This document shows, in pieces, positions 25,701 through 33,586 of a DNA stretch of 64,000 nucleotides. Made by a program: the position numbers and the translations under genes. Below the pieces are notes generated by a model, which was given only the letters and a program-made list of their open reading frames with translations, did not search any database and was not told the origin of the DNA. Origin of the DNA: Oscheius onirici (Eukaryota; Nematoda; Chromadorea; Rhabditida; Rhabditidae); NCBI GenBank assembly GCA_932521025.1, contig OW051471.1:3534001-3598000 (forward strand). The letters run 5' to 3'. Within the stretch, counting starts at the first letter, position 1; each line of letters begins with the position of its first letter.

Positions 25701-28700
25701 AAAATCCGTTCAATATCCCAGGAAAAGATGGAAGATATTACATGGAGCAGCTGGACAAACAGCTCAAGCTGGAAGATGCCTCCTGGATACGGATCGATAA
25801 CTTTTGGAAGACCAGAGACCCTGTAAGTCTGCTTTTCTTTAACGTTTTTCACAGAGTGTTTACCAGTATGTACCCTGTTTTGCCTAGTCAACTGAATTTC
25901 TTCAACACATGCGCATATTGAACTTGAACACAAAAATTTCCAGAATGTCAAAGAATCCGCCGAAGATCTCATCGAAAAGTGGCAATGGCGGAAACGGATA
26001 GCCACAGAAGTAGACAAACAAATTGACAATTTGACCCTTTATCCAGGTTGCGTTTCTTCATTTCCTCTAACACCAAACTTACAGTAAAAGTCTATCTGGA
26101 GATTCTTGACCGCAAAGAACTAGTCGACCTGCTTCTGGAAGCCGTGATAGCCAGCTGTTCCCTGGGACAAGTCCTTGTTCCCGTCCCCATCTTCGGCAGT
26201 AATCTTGTCTCGCCGGTCATGAAGAAATCCCACTCCAAGTTCTTCAAAAAGTTGGGAATCAATCTGGATGAGGTAATACTTATTTTTCGATTCAGTTCTC
26301 AGACTGGTTTTTTATATTTCAAACATTATAGGACTGGATTTTTTGCCTTAGCAGGCATGCAACTGAGAATTTGCTCTGGTCAGTTCCGACCAAATAATTG
26401 TTGTGATTGTGAGTCGATGCCAGAGGAATAACATTTCCTCACCCTTTCCTTATTTGAAAAAAAAACCCGTTTGAAAACGGCTTGAACCTTTCTTCAATCA
26501 AACCGTTCCTCTTTCAGATCTGGCGCCAAATCATGTCCGAATATCTACAGTACTTTGAGAATGACGAAATCGCCCGGACGCACACTCATCGCCTGTGGTG
26601 GAGCAAGATCTGTCAGCGGAATGGCATTCCCGTTGATTATCAGGCTCCTTTTCTCAACAGCTACGGAGAAATGCGTCAACAGCTGGAAATCTTTCTAAAA
26701 ACCATCGTCATCGAGGCCTGTCACTATCCTCATTGTAACAAGGGCAAAAGTTGGTTTTTAGCAGGAAAGAATACAAAAATGCTTCAGTTGAATGGCAGAA
26801 AGTCTTTTCCTTGCGGAATGTAGCGATCGAAGAAGAATCTCGCGTGACGGACGAAGGACGCTATAATATTTCGCCGATGGTTCATGTGAACGACAAGATG
26901 ATGCAGCTCTTCGATAAACATCAGTTCAACCATATTCTCTTTCCGACTGGAGAAATGCCAATGACGGTAGGTACTTATAACTCTAGAAACTTCTGCCGGG
27001 CTAAATCATCATAAAAGTAGAAGTACCACATTCGGATGAAATTGAAATCCATCGGGTTTGGAAAAGGCCGAGTTTCTTTTAAAAACAGCTAGAAAACGGC
27101 TAAAACAACACCGGTACGATACTGTTGAAAAGACGCTGACAAAGATTTTCATTCTTCGATGTGTTTCAGGTACCGCCGCGACCGTGGGTCGACAAGGGCA
27201 TCGGCGGACCGCATTTCAAACGAGGCAAGACGGTTATTCGCAATCAGTCCGAATTTCCCATGATCGATAATAATCGAGAAATGATGAAAAGACTTCAAGA
27301 CAGGTACTTTTTTTTACCAAAAAGTTTCACATAAGCCATTATAGAGCCCAAGGCCGACCCGTCTTCGATGCGCTGAACCAGCTTGGCTCGACTCCGTGGA
27401 TAATCAACGAACAAATGCTGGACGTGCTCTGTCGGGTCTTCTCTCTGTCCCACGACAGCTCCCAGAAGACGATTCTCGACACGCTGGCAGTGCCGCAAAA
27501 AAGCTCTTCCGTCGAGGTTCCCTGTGTTGAGGTAAGGGCTCTTGTTTTATTTGGTGCTTCCGGTGGTTGGCTTCAAACTGGATTTTATGAAAGATTCCAA
27601 ACATCTATAATTCCCAGTGTTATGCTTGAAAACGTACAAAATATGCGTTTTTAGGAGTTCAAAAGCGGCTTCGAGAGCCCGGAATCCATTGAAAAGGAAG
27701 ATTGGCGGCAGTTTTACAAGAAGAAGCTAGAGGCGGAGAAGACGAAGAACGAGATGAACTCGCTGTGGTATTGGATGATGTATCGGATCGTCTTGGCCAA
27801 GCACTTTCGCGGACAGATGCTCTTCTTCCCGCACAATATGGACTTTCGAGGACGGGTCTACCCCATCTCACCCTACCTCAATCACATGGGAGACGACGTC
27901 AATCGATGCATCCTCAAGTTTGCCAAAGGTGCCTTTTTATTTGGAATAACTGGTTTTCGGCTTAAAACCTGAATTTACATCTCCGTTTTCAGGAAAACCG
28001 CTGGGCCCGAATGGGCTCTCATGGCTGAAGCTGCATTGTATCAACTTGACGGGCAAGCTGAAGAGAAAAAGCGTGGCAGAGCGATTAAAAGAGGCCGAAG
28101 AACGGATTCCTGACATTCTGGACTCGGCTAACAACCCGCTAACAGGTAATTTTTTTTTTGCTATTTTCAGCAAGCAATTTTTTTACAATTTAGGTCAATG
28201 CTGGTGGATGGAGTCTGAAGAACCGTGGCAGACTCTGTCGGTCTGTATGGAACTACGTGATGTTCTCGCTTCCGGAGGAAATCCAGCCGATTTTGTTAGG
28301 TTAGATTTTGAACGTTTGATATCTTTCCGTTATTTTCGAACTTTCTGTGTACTTTGTTTTGAATAGTCTTCCAAAATTGACAAGCTAATACTAAGAAATA
28401 GTTTAAACCCACTATTACAAATATAGGGAACATTTTTTAATTTTACGCAGCTAAATCGCAGCTTTATGCCATTTCAGTTCTTTAGCTGAGTGTGCAATGT
28501 CTCCACGTTATTTTACGTTAAAGCGAACCTCCCCCTACTGCCTCTTATCTCAGTGTATTAGCCTCTTATCTAAGAATGAATGCAGCCAAAGCGGGCCGCA
28601 GCCTCGCTCGCATAGCCTAGTGGATAAGAGCGTCGACTGTAAAACACATGGTCAGGGTTCGATTCCCCCGTGTGTCAAAAGTGTTTGATATGCTTCGATA

Positions 28701-31700
28701 GGTCTAACATTTTCTTTTGCTTATTATTCCACTTCGAAAAAACTGATTTTTCTCCAAAACTTCACTTGTTTCATTTTCATTACAACTAACCTCGCAACTT
28801 GACTGACGGTTTTCACACCGACGGCGGGCTATTTAGCCCAAACAATGTTGTGCAAAGTTGTAGAACAGACGAAAAACTACAAGTTTGCAGAACATAGCAA
28901 AACTCAAAAACGCGTTACTTTGCGAGAAACTATGTCGGCGCCCCAAGCCATCTAACTGTCCTCTTAATTTCCCGCGTCCCGCGGGAGGGAATCCCGTGCT
29001 CATTTTTATTCCCGCAGGAATATTCGGGAATCACGGGAATTTTCATAGCTGATAGTCAAAAAGGCAGTTCTAAGCCGATGACACAAAAATAAGCTATATG
29101 TGAACGAAAAAGTAGGTCCTTCCCTGATTTTTGCTGACGAAAAACTCTAAAATCGTAAGATAAAGAGTCTGAATTTTCCCGCGGGAATCATAAAAATTGT
29201 CTAATTTTACTGTCTAAAAATTATTCCCGCGTCCCGCGGGACGGGAATCCCGCGCTTATTTTTTTCCCGCGGGAATTTCATTCCCGCACATCTCTAGTAG
29301 AGATACCCTCGCTTTAACGGGACTCGCATGAAAATCGTATCAAGTTGCCGCAGGGTGAAAGCTTTCTGAAAAATCACAGAAGTAAGTAGTCTACATGCCA
29401 TAATACAAATGTTTTGTGTTTTCCCCTATTATTTAGTTGCTTGAGCTCATTTTTGCTGGGAACGAAAACTTTTCCTTGGAAAAGGTCGTAAAGAGTACAA
29501 AAAGTTCAAATAGGTAGTGCCTTTCGCTCTCTTTCCCCTCATAAATCTGTTTCTAGCCATCTTCCAATTCACCAGGACGGCAGCTGTAACGGTCTGCAGC
29601 ATTACGCGGCCTTAGGACGGGATAAACAAGGCGGATCGGAGGTCAATTTGCTGCCAGAAGAACGTCCCAGTGACGTTTATTCCTCTGTCGCAGTCAGGTA
29701 ACTTTTTTTTCCTTCGAAACGCAAAAATGTAGAGTTGAGCAAAAACGTCTGGATGATGAACAAGGAGTAGGAGGACAAGATCACGAGCTGGCCCAGAAAC
29801 TGCGAATCGCCTTGCCGCAGGCAGTACCGAGGAAAGTGATCAAACAGACAGTGATGACGACGGTCTATGGAGTCACGATGTACGGGGCCGTCCAGCAGAT
29901 CAGGAAACAGCTCAAGGCTCTTGATATTGACAATGAGGACGTGAGATTTTGATCAATTTTTATGTTTGGGTGGAATGAAGAAGAACTGAAATCTTTGATA
30001 TTTTTGCAGTATAAACGAACATACTGCAATAGAACCAACTTTTTCGAGTTATTTTTGTTATATCTCAATATTGCTATAGGAATCACGGACAAAGAGATTT
30101 TATAGAGGCCGTGCCATCCGGATAATTCTGGTGCATTTATAGAATAAGCAGGGGCTACAATGCTTTTGGACTGAACCCTTGAGCGAGTTTCTGTAATTTG
30201 GGCCGCAAACATTCAGCATGACCTTGGTTGTCCAATTCAGGCCGCAGAATCAGCTAGACCGTTCAGTTGTATTCTATTGTCAATGATTTTTTATTCTTGC
30301 ATTTTCAGACAGGCAAATTCGCCTCTTACCTGGCCAAAAAGACGTTTTCCAGTCTACACGACGCCTTCACCAGCTCTATGTAAGTTTTCTTCCAAAACCC
30401 CTGAATTTTCTCTCAAATTTAGGCAGCTGAAGGACTGGTTCCGCACCTGTGCCAAAGGAACGAACGAGCTGATGCGGACTATGGAATGGGTGACGCCGCT
30501 CGGCCTGCCCGTCGTTCAGCCCTATCTTCGCAACAAAATGACTAAAAATCGTCTGATTTTAATGCCAATTCCAATGAAACAAGTCGACGCATTTCCTCCG
30601 AACTATGTGCATTCTCTCGACTCGACGCACATGATGTTGACCTCATTGGAATGTTCGAGAAGGTTTATTTCTTTGTCAAATTTTCTTGAACAAAAAGGTT
30701 CAGAGGAGTGACGTTTGCAGCTGTACACGACTGTTTCTGGACCCATGCCAGCACGGTGGACACGATGAACGAGATCTGTAGACAGCAATTTGTCAATTTG
30801 CATAATCAGCCGCTGGTAGAACAGTGAGTTTTCTTACCTTTTATTTGAGAAAACATTCGCAGAAATTGTTTATTTTACCATATTCTCCGAGGGTTTTTTA
30901 TTCCTAAAACCGATAAACACAATCCTCATGTTTTTTTTGTATTTCTTCTGGATTGTTACATCGAAGCTACTCCAGGCATGTACTGGACCCATAATGACTT
31001 TGCGACGTCCCTTACACTTGTCGCATTGGGCTAAAAATCGAGATAATAGTTAAATTCGAGGTCCTCTATCACCCTATAGACGTCGCAAAGCAAAACATTG
31101 AAATTTTTTTCCGCATCCGGGAGACCCGTCTGAGAAGATCCATTTAAAAAATTTTGTTTGCTTAGCGACGTCTATAGGGTGATATATGACCTCGAATTCA
31201 ACCATTATCTCGATTTTTAGCCCAATGCGACAAGTGTAAGGGACGTCACACTGGGTCATAATAATTATGGTCCAGTACATACCTGAGCTACTCTACTGAG
31301 CTAAATTTATGAAGGCTACTCTAGAAAAAAAAACTTGGCTTATTCAACTGTTGGAATCAGGCTTGTTGATTTTGGGCCGCCGGGCCGCGCCCTGATTGGG
31401 CAGTATTTAAAAAAAAAAGCAGTTTTTTGCATTTTAAGTGCTTTATACTCATTTTTTTGACTTCTAGGTAGTTTTAATCGTTTCAGCGTGAAAAACTACA
31501 CTAGAAACAACTATTCCGGCAAAAAATTGTAGAGAAAATATGGAGAAATAGACGAAAACACAGTTTTTCAATAATTTTGCCTTTCTCCATATTTTCTCTT
31601 CAATTTTTTTTGCCGGAATAGTCGTTTCTAGGGTAATTTTTTGAATCGATTAAAACCACCTAGAAGACGAAAAAATAAGTATAAAGCACTTACAAATGCA

Positions 31701-33436
31701 AAAAACTGTTTTTTTTTAAATACCGCCCAATCAGGGCGCGGCCCGGCGGCCCAAAATCAACAAGCCTGGTTGGAATTTAATTGTTTGACTGAACATCATA
31801 CAGTTGAATATTCAGTTAATTACGCAATAAAAACTAAAGTGAAAGCAAAGTATCCCGAATGGTCTCGGCACAAGTACCGCTTTTTGTAGATCTTTACAGA
31901 GCAGACTAATCGAATACAGTAACGAAATTCTTGATAAAAGTCAGTATTGTTATCTCCCAACTCCTTCTCGTCTCTTTTGTTTCTAACTTTTATTTTTTTA
32001 CGACTTTGTTCGTTTTTTACTGGAACAGAGTGACAATGGGAGAATGGAAGGGGAACTAGAACTGAAGCTCACAAGGGAAGTACTTTAGGTCACCGTGGAG
32101 TTTGCAACCGAGTAGGCTGCTGTTCGATAGCCCTTGGCATGGGGATTCCGGGGTACATTCCTTGCGGAAACGCTTTCTGAAGACATGTCGAGATGGCCTA
32201 AAGATGTGCACTCCGGACTCATGATATAGTCTATTTCCAACGAATGTAGACACCAAATCAATTCTTTAAAGGATTTTCGAAAACGAAATTGACTGGTCCC
32301 GGCACGATCGCGAGCCGTCATCATGCGATTCTCGTTGTATTTAATCAAAAGCTGGATTTTTTCATGGGTTTTCGACATTTTTCGATGTTTTTAACCTTAT
32401 TTTCGAACTCTGTGTGAAACAGCGTTTCTAAGCCAAATCGGATTTTACGTGTTTTTCAAGTCATTTAGGTTTTAATATGCGTAGAATTCGATTAGAATAA
32501 CAGGAAACATAAAAAAGTAGCAGAAATAATCAAAAATGTAAAAAATCAACAGATTTTGCATTCGCGCGCACCCAGATTTGAATTTGTTCAGGTGGCTATA
32601 TCCGTTGGAAATAGACTATAATTTGGTCATGGATTCGGTTCCTTTTTCCTAACTTTTGTTTGTTTTGCATATTTTCACCTTCTTCACGTTTTTCTTCAAA
32701 TAGGAGGTGTAAAACACATTTTCAATACACTGTTTAGCGGTCTTTTGAAGCGAGAAAATTTTGGAACAATTTTTGATCATGACCATGAGTCAGTGGTCAC
32801 TTTCCAAAAAATTGGCAGTAACATGTGGAAAACTACCAAAAGAATGGAACTGCATTTCTTTTCCTGATGAATTATATTTTTTTCCTGATGCATTATCCGG
32901 AGTGCACACCTTTAGGCCATCTCGACATGTTTTCAGAAAGCTTTTCCGCGCCTCAAGTTTTGGGGCACGATTTTTAAACCGTCACAGCTCGGTCCAGTAA
33001 GGGAGCAAATTTGGAAATGTACCCCGGAATCCCCATGCCAAAGGCTATCGAACAGCACCCACCGATTGCAAACTCCACGGTGACCTAAAGTACTTCCCTT
33101 GTCAGTGACAGAACGATGTAATAGGCAAATTCTAGGAAGCTCTAACTTTAGCCCTGGAAGGATTGCTAGTTCTTGAAAAACAGGAAAACATAAAATTTAT
33201 CAAGACGCCTAATTTTAACAACTCCAATGTATTTTCCACCGATGTCTGCCTAAACTCATAATTGATTCAATTTCAGACTATCCGACTGGCTACTGGACCG
33301 CTATCTGCCCACAGCCGTGATGAGCTCAATGCCACAGGAGGAGAAGGACAAATTCATGAAAATCTTCACGCCCTCAGTACAGCCGGGCGATTTGGACATA
33401 AACGAAGTGAAGAAATCCGTCTACTTTTTCAGCTAG
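16759..33436 (+). CDS. POLRMT: Mitochondrial DNA-directed RNA polymerase (POLRMT), 24 exons
   Basis: Exons: 16759-16858, 16900-16991, 17031-17104, 17147-17180, 17343-17607, 17643-17721, 25346-25430, 25472-25603, 25646-25822, 25944-26046, 26085-26272, 26518-26734, 26788-26966, 27170-27303, 27345-27531, 27655-27928, 27993-28145, 28194-28299, 29557-29697, 29733-29940, 30309-30379, 30423-30662, 30704-30823, 33277-33436. All phases agree, giving 1,172 aa, close to the usual family length. The N-terminus is a basic, Ser/Arg-rich mitochondrial presequence ([14 protein letters not shown]). The T7-like polymerase domain has DFRGRVYP, the palm [18 protein letters not shown], finger-helix [31 protein letters not shown] and catalytic VHDCFWTH. 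It ends VYFFS as in relatives. It transcribes mitochondrial DNA. Introns 6, 18 and 23 are swollen by mobile DNA. Exons 3-4 are the least certain. Confidence 0.96.
17853..18310 (+). repeat. Dispersed repeat R1, plus-oriented copy
   Basis: It starts CAAGGTTGGCAACGCCCTTT, then AGGGCTAAAGT, then a pyrimidine-rich stretch (TCCCTGACCCTCCAAAGAAA), then GCGACTTGTTAAAAACTAAT, GCGCACAAAGCTCC and AGAGCTTCAGACACAGA. The same blocks recur in inverse at 24508-24175 plus 21946-21855, and in part at 24801, 31930/33102, 37708, 59948 and 61846. This copy lies in POLRMT intron 6 and faces the copy ending at 24508. No reading frame and no clear target duplication were found. The far boundary is approximate. Confidence 0.85.
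18591..18745 (-). repeat. tRNA-like / SINE-like sequence in POLRMT intron 6
   Basis: On the minus strand a B-box-like GGGTTCGACTTC follows a strong hairpin (CGTCT-TCACCC-AGACG) set like an anticodon arm. Upstream, a head reading AAAGCGCAATGGTGTCTGT resembles the minus strand of 36345-36372. Acceptor-stem pairing is lost, so this is not a working tRNA. A tRNA-derived SINE or a decayed tRNA copy is the likely origin. Confidence 0.4.
18749..18929. mobile_element. Small inverted-repeat element (MITE-like), 181 bp
   Basis: AGTCTGTTCAAAA at 18749 is mirrored by TTTTGAACAGACT ending at 18929. Inner blocks TTTGAATTGACCCGCGCTTT and AAAGCGCGGGCCAATTCAAA are also complementary. No flanking duplication can be read. 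The LINE at 18946 inserted at its right edge. Confidence 0.7.
18946..20254 (+). mobile_element. Dead, 5'-truncated LINE (RTE-like) with 16-bp target-site duplication
   Basis: Broken frames encode reverse-transcriptase pieces: [48 protein letters not shown] and [19 protein letters not shown], then the C-terminal stretch [20 protein letters not shown]. The catalytic YADD segment is missing: the frame jumps from LEEV to the region normally some 50 residues beyond it. Stops and shifts interrupt the rest. The 3' end is an A-rich AATAAATTTGA. TTGAACAGAAGATCAC is duplicated exactly at 18930-18945 and 20255-20270. It lies within POLRMT intron 6, same strand as the host. Confidence 0.92.
20680..20685 (-). 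terminator. Poly(A) signal for the antisense nested gene
   Basis: AATAAA on the minus strand lies 9 bases past the TAA stop of the repeat-protein gene at 20695. It supports an independent minus-strand transcript inside the POLRMT intron. Confidence 0.65.
20695..21555 (-). CDS. Membrane-anchored protein with six DPNYQTLAG repeats, nested antisense in POLRMT intron 6
   Basis: This is one intronless frame of 286 aa, starting at the second Met; the first Met at 21600 would add 15 residues. I prefer 21555 because it begins directly with the hydrophobic segment [20 protein letters not shown], which reads as a signal or anchor, and a TTATCAG acceptor lies just before it. A Lys/Glu/Gly linker follows, then six repeats built on T(H/Q)DPNYQTLAG(V/I)G, most continuing with a VFG or CFG followed by DKK. 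They are separated by Gly/Ala/Pro-rich spacers. Repeat 3 has lost the CFG part. No enzymatic motif is visible. From memory, similar repeats occur in nematode proteins of unknown role, but I could not check. The frame is intact and has its own poly(A) signal, unlike the dead transposons beside it. Confidence 0.85.
   Translation of the reverse strand: MPPLLLLLLHCWLLVATILLLCGGKKKKEDDEKTGGDDKTGGETGDEGGGTEVMEPKSEEKPAPAKKPVGAVAPKFGGMAGTHDPNYQTLAGVGGDVFGGDKNAGGAPKAPTTGGMAGTQDPNYQTLAGVGADCFGVDKKAASKPGAGGMAGTHDPKYQTLAGVGADKKAGPKAPAPGAMAGTHDPNYQTLAGVGADCFGADKKKGAAGGPKAPMNQAARAATQDPNYQTLAGIGGNEVFGKDKKGGTAGPKAPINPAAKAGTHDPNYQTLAGIGGNEVFGKDKKK
21690..21775 (+). repeat. CG-rich GAGCCGGCTCGAGCC repeat, copy 1
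   Basis: GACCGAGCCGGCTCGAGCC and variants occur here and, several times over, at 24617-24785. The core CCGGCTCGAG is close to palindromic. This is one of two clusters lying on either side of the LINE at 21947. Nature unknown. Confidence 0.6.
21855..21946 (-). repeat. R1 repeat fragment, left of the LINE insertion
   Basis: Read on the minus strand it matches 18225-18290, including CCTCAATTAGAGCTTCAGAC, and the GGGAGCA...TTTAAGT end seen at 62100-62130. It continues at 24175 after the inserted LINE. Confidence 0.8.
21947..24174 (+). mobile_element. Dead LINE (RTE-like) inserted into an R1 copy, 9-bp target-site duplication
   Basis: The 5'-truncated copy starts within the endonuclease domain ([14 protein letters not shown]). 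A long frame then reaches the RT thumb and fingers ([39 protein letters not shown]). A frameshift or small deletion near 22930-22970 leads to a second frame with [48 protein letters not shown], the catalytic [11 protein letters not shown] and a C-terminal [12 protein letters not shown] region. It ends near an A-rich AATAAACATAAACATAAA. GGAGCTTTG is duplicated at 21938-21946 and 24175-24183. It is much better preserved than the LINE at 18946. Confidence 0.94.
24175..24508 (-). repeat. R1 repeat, minus-oriented copy (right part)
   Basis: This is the reverse complement of 17853 onward: AACAAGTCGCGACAG, TTTCTTTGGAGGGACAAGGG, TCAGGGAGAGTGACTGGAGG, and ends AGGGCGTTGCCAACCTTG at 24508. With the fragment 21855-21946 it forms one copy split by the LINE. 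Together with 17853 it brackets a 6.6-kb inverted pair. Confidence 0.88.
24617..24785 (-). repeat. CG-rich GAGCCGGCTCGAGCC repeat cluster, copy 2
   Basis: Several GACCGAGCCGGCTCGAGC units alternate with short T-rich spacers. On the minus strand they match the cluster at 21690. They lie between two R1 copies. Confidence 0.6.
24801..24985 (+). repeat. R1 repeat, partial plus-oriented copy
   Basis: It contains CCGCCCTTCCAGGGCTAAAG, CACCCCCTGTCCCTCCAAAG and CAACTTGTTAAAAAAACCAA. The first bases of the R1 terminus are degraded, and it ends before the GCGCACAAAGC block. Confidence 0.75.
25050..25345 (+). repeat. Intron repeat ending at a 3' splice site (copy 2, POLRMT intron 6)
   Basis: About 300 bp match the minus strand of 2683-2988: TTTGCCAAGTTCAAAACTTA, AACTTGTTACC, GGGGACTTGAAAATAGTG, TCAGATTCGCATTTTGACAG and TTAGCGTTTTAATAAGGGAG. 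It ends GGATTTGCAG, and POLRMT exon 7 starts at the next base. Orientation relative to the host gene is the same as in copy 1. Confidence 0.82.
28606..28677 (+). other. tRNA-like sequence (pseudo-tRNA or SINE head) in POLRMT intron 18
   Basis: An A-box-like TAGCCTAGTGGATAAGAGCG and a B-box GGGTTCGATTCCC lie at tRNA-like spacing, with GACTGTAAAAC where an anticodon arm would be. The 3' GTGTGTC has no complementary 5' strand, and the anticodon stem is poor, so a functional tRNA is unlikely. Confidence 0.4.
28965..29295. repeat. Pair of CCCGCGGGA-rich repeats in POLRMT intron 18
   Basis: Two direct copies of about 65 bp (near 28972 and 29226) read TTCCCGCGTCCCGCGGGA, then GGGAATCCCG, then an AT-rich gap and another CCCGC-GGAAT. 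A third short TTCCCGCGGGAATC sits at 29175. The units are rich in palindromic CCCGCGGG. Origin unknown. Confidence 0.6.
30973..31285. mobile_element. hAT-like MITE, 313 bp, CAGG(C/T)ATGTACTGGA termini
   Basis: CAGGCATGTACTGGACCC at the left is mirrored by GGTCCAGTACATACCTG at the right. The arms extend over 110 bp (CTTACACTTGTCGCATTGGG; CCCTATAGACGTCGC). The exact 8-bp duplication AGCTACTC lies at 30965-30972 and 31286-31293. The ends differ from the CAGGCTTGTT family, so it is a separate family. It sits in POLRMT intron 23. Confidence 0.9.
31358..31768. mobile_element. hAT-like MITE, 411 bp, CAGGCTTGTT family
   Basis: A nearly perfect palindrome: CAGGCTTGTTGATTTTGGGC at the left and GCCCAAAATCAACAAGCCTG at the right, with GC-rich subterminal blocks and AT-rich arms meeting near 31560. 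The 8-bp duplication GTTGGAAT lies at 31350-31357 and 31769-31776. It is nearly identical to the element at 34613, so the spread is recent. Confidence 0.92.
31930..32071 (-). repeat. R1 repeat, old minus-oriented copy (left part)
   Basis: TGGAACAGAGTGACAATGGG and GGGAACTAGAACTGAAGCTC match the R1 copies at 24260-24310 and 37745-37805. The copy is interrupted by the foldback at 32072-33101 and resumes at 33102-33175 (TTTAGCCCTGGAAGG). Confidence 0.7.
32072..33101. mobile_element. Foldback element, about 1,030 bp, inserted in an R1 copy
   Basis: CAAGGGAAGTACTTTAGGTC at 32072 is mirrored by GACCTAAAGTACTTCCCTTG ending at 33101. Arms of 150-190 bp pair (CCTAAAGATGTGCACTCCGG against TCCGGAGTGCACACCTTTAG). 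An inner pair, TAGTCTATTTCCAACG and CGTTGGAAATAGACTA, adds a second stem. The only candidate duplication is TCA (32069-32071, 33102-33104), too short to be firm. No transposase frame was found. Family unknown. Confidence 0.8.
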
Positions 33437-33586
33437 AAACTTATTTTTCCGTTTTGTACATTTTCGTTGATTTTGCAGTAAACTTTAGGACTTTTTTGCT
33501 CGAAAATGCGGCTACTGGTTCTTGCCAAATGATTCCATTTCGAAGTGTTTAGAATTGTGTGTTGAAAACGAGTTTCAGTTTCAAAA
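33437..33586 (+). promoter_or_regulatory. 150-bp intercistronic gap with candidate trans-splice acceptor
   Basis: This is the space between the POLRMT stop and the SKP1-like ATG. GAGTTTCAG at 33570-33578 lies 8 nt before the ATG and has no plausible donor upstream within the gap. In nematodes that arrangement usually marks a downstream operon gene. No clear AATAAA is present in the gap, which weakens the operon reading. Confidence 0.5.

Noticed and set aside
28606-28677. Calling this a functional tRNA
   Set aside because: Acceptor stem cannot form and the anticodon stem is poor despite good A and B boxes.
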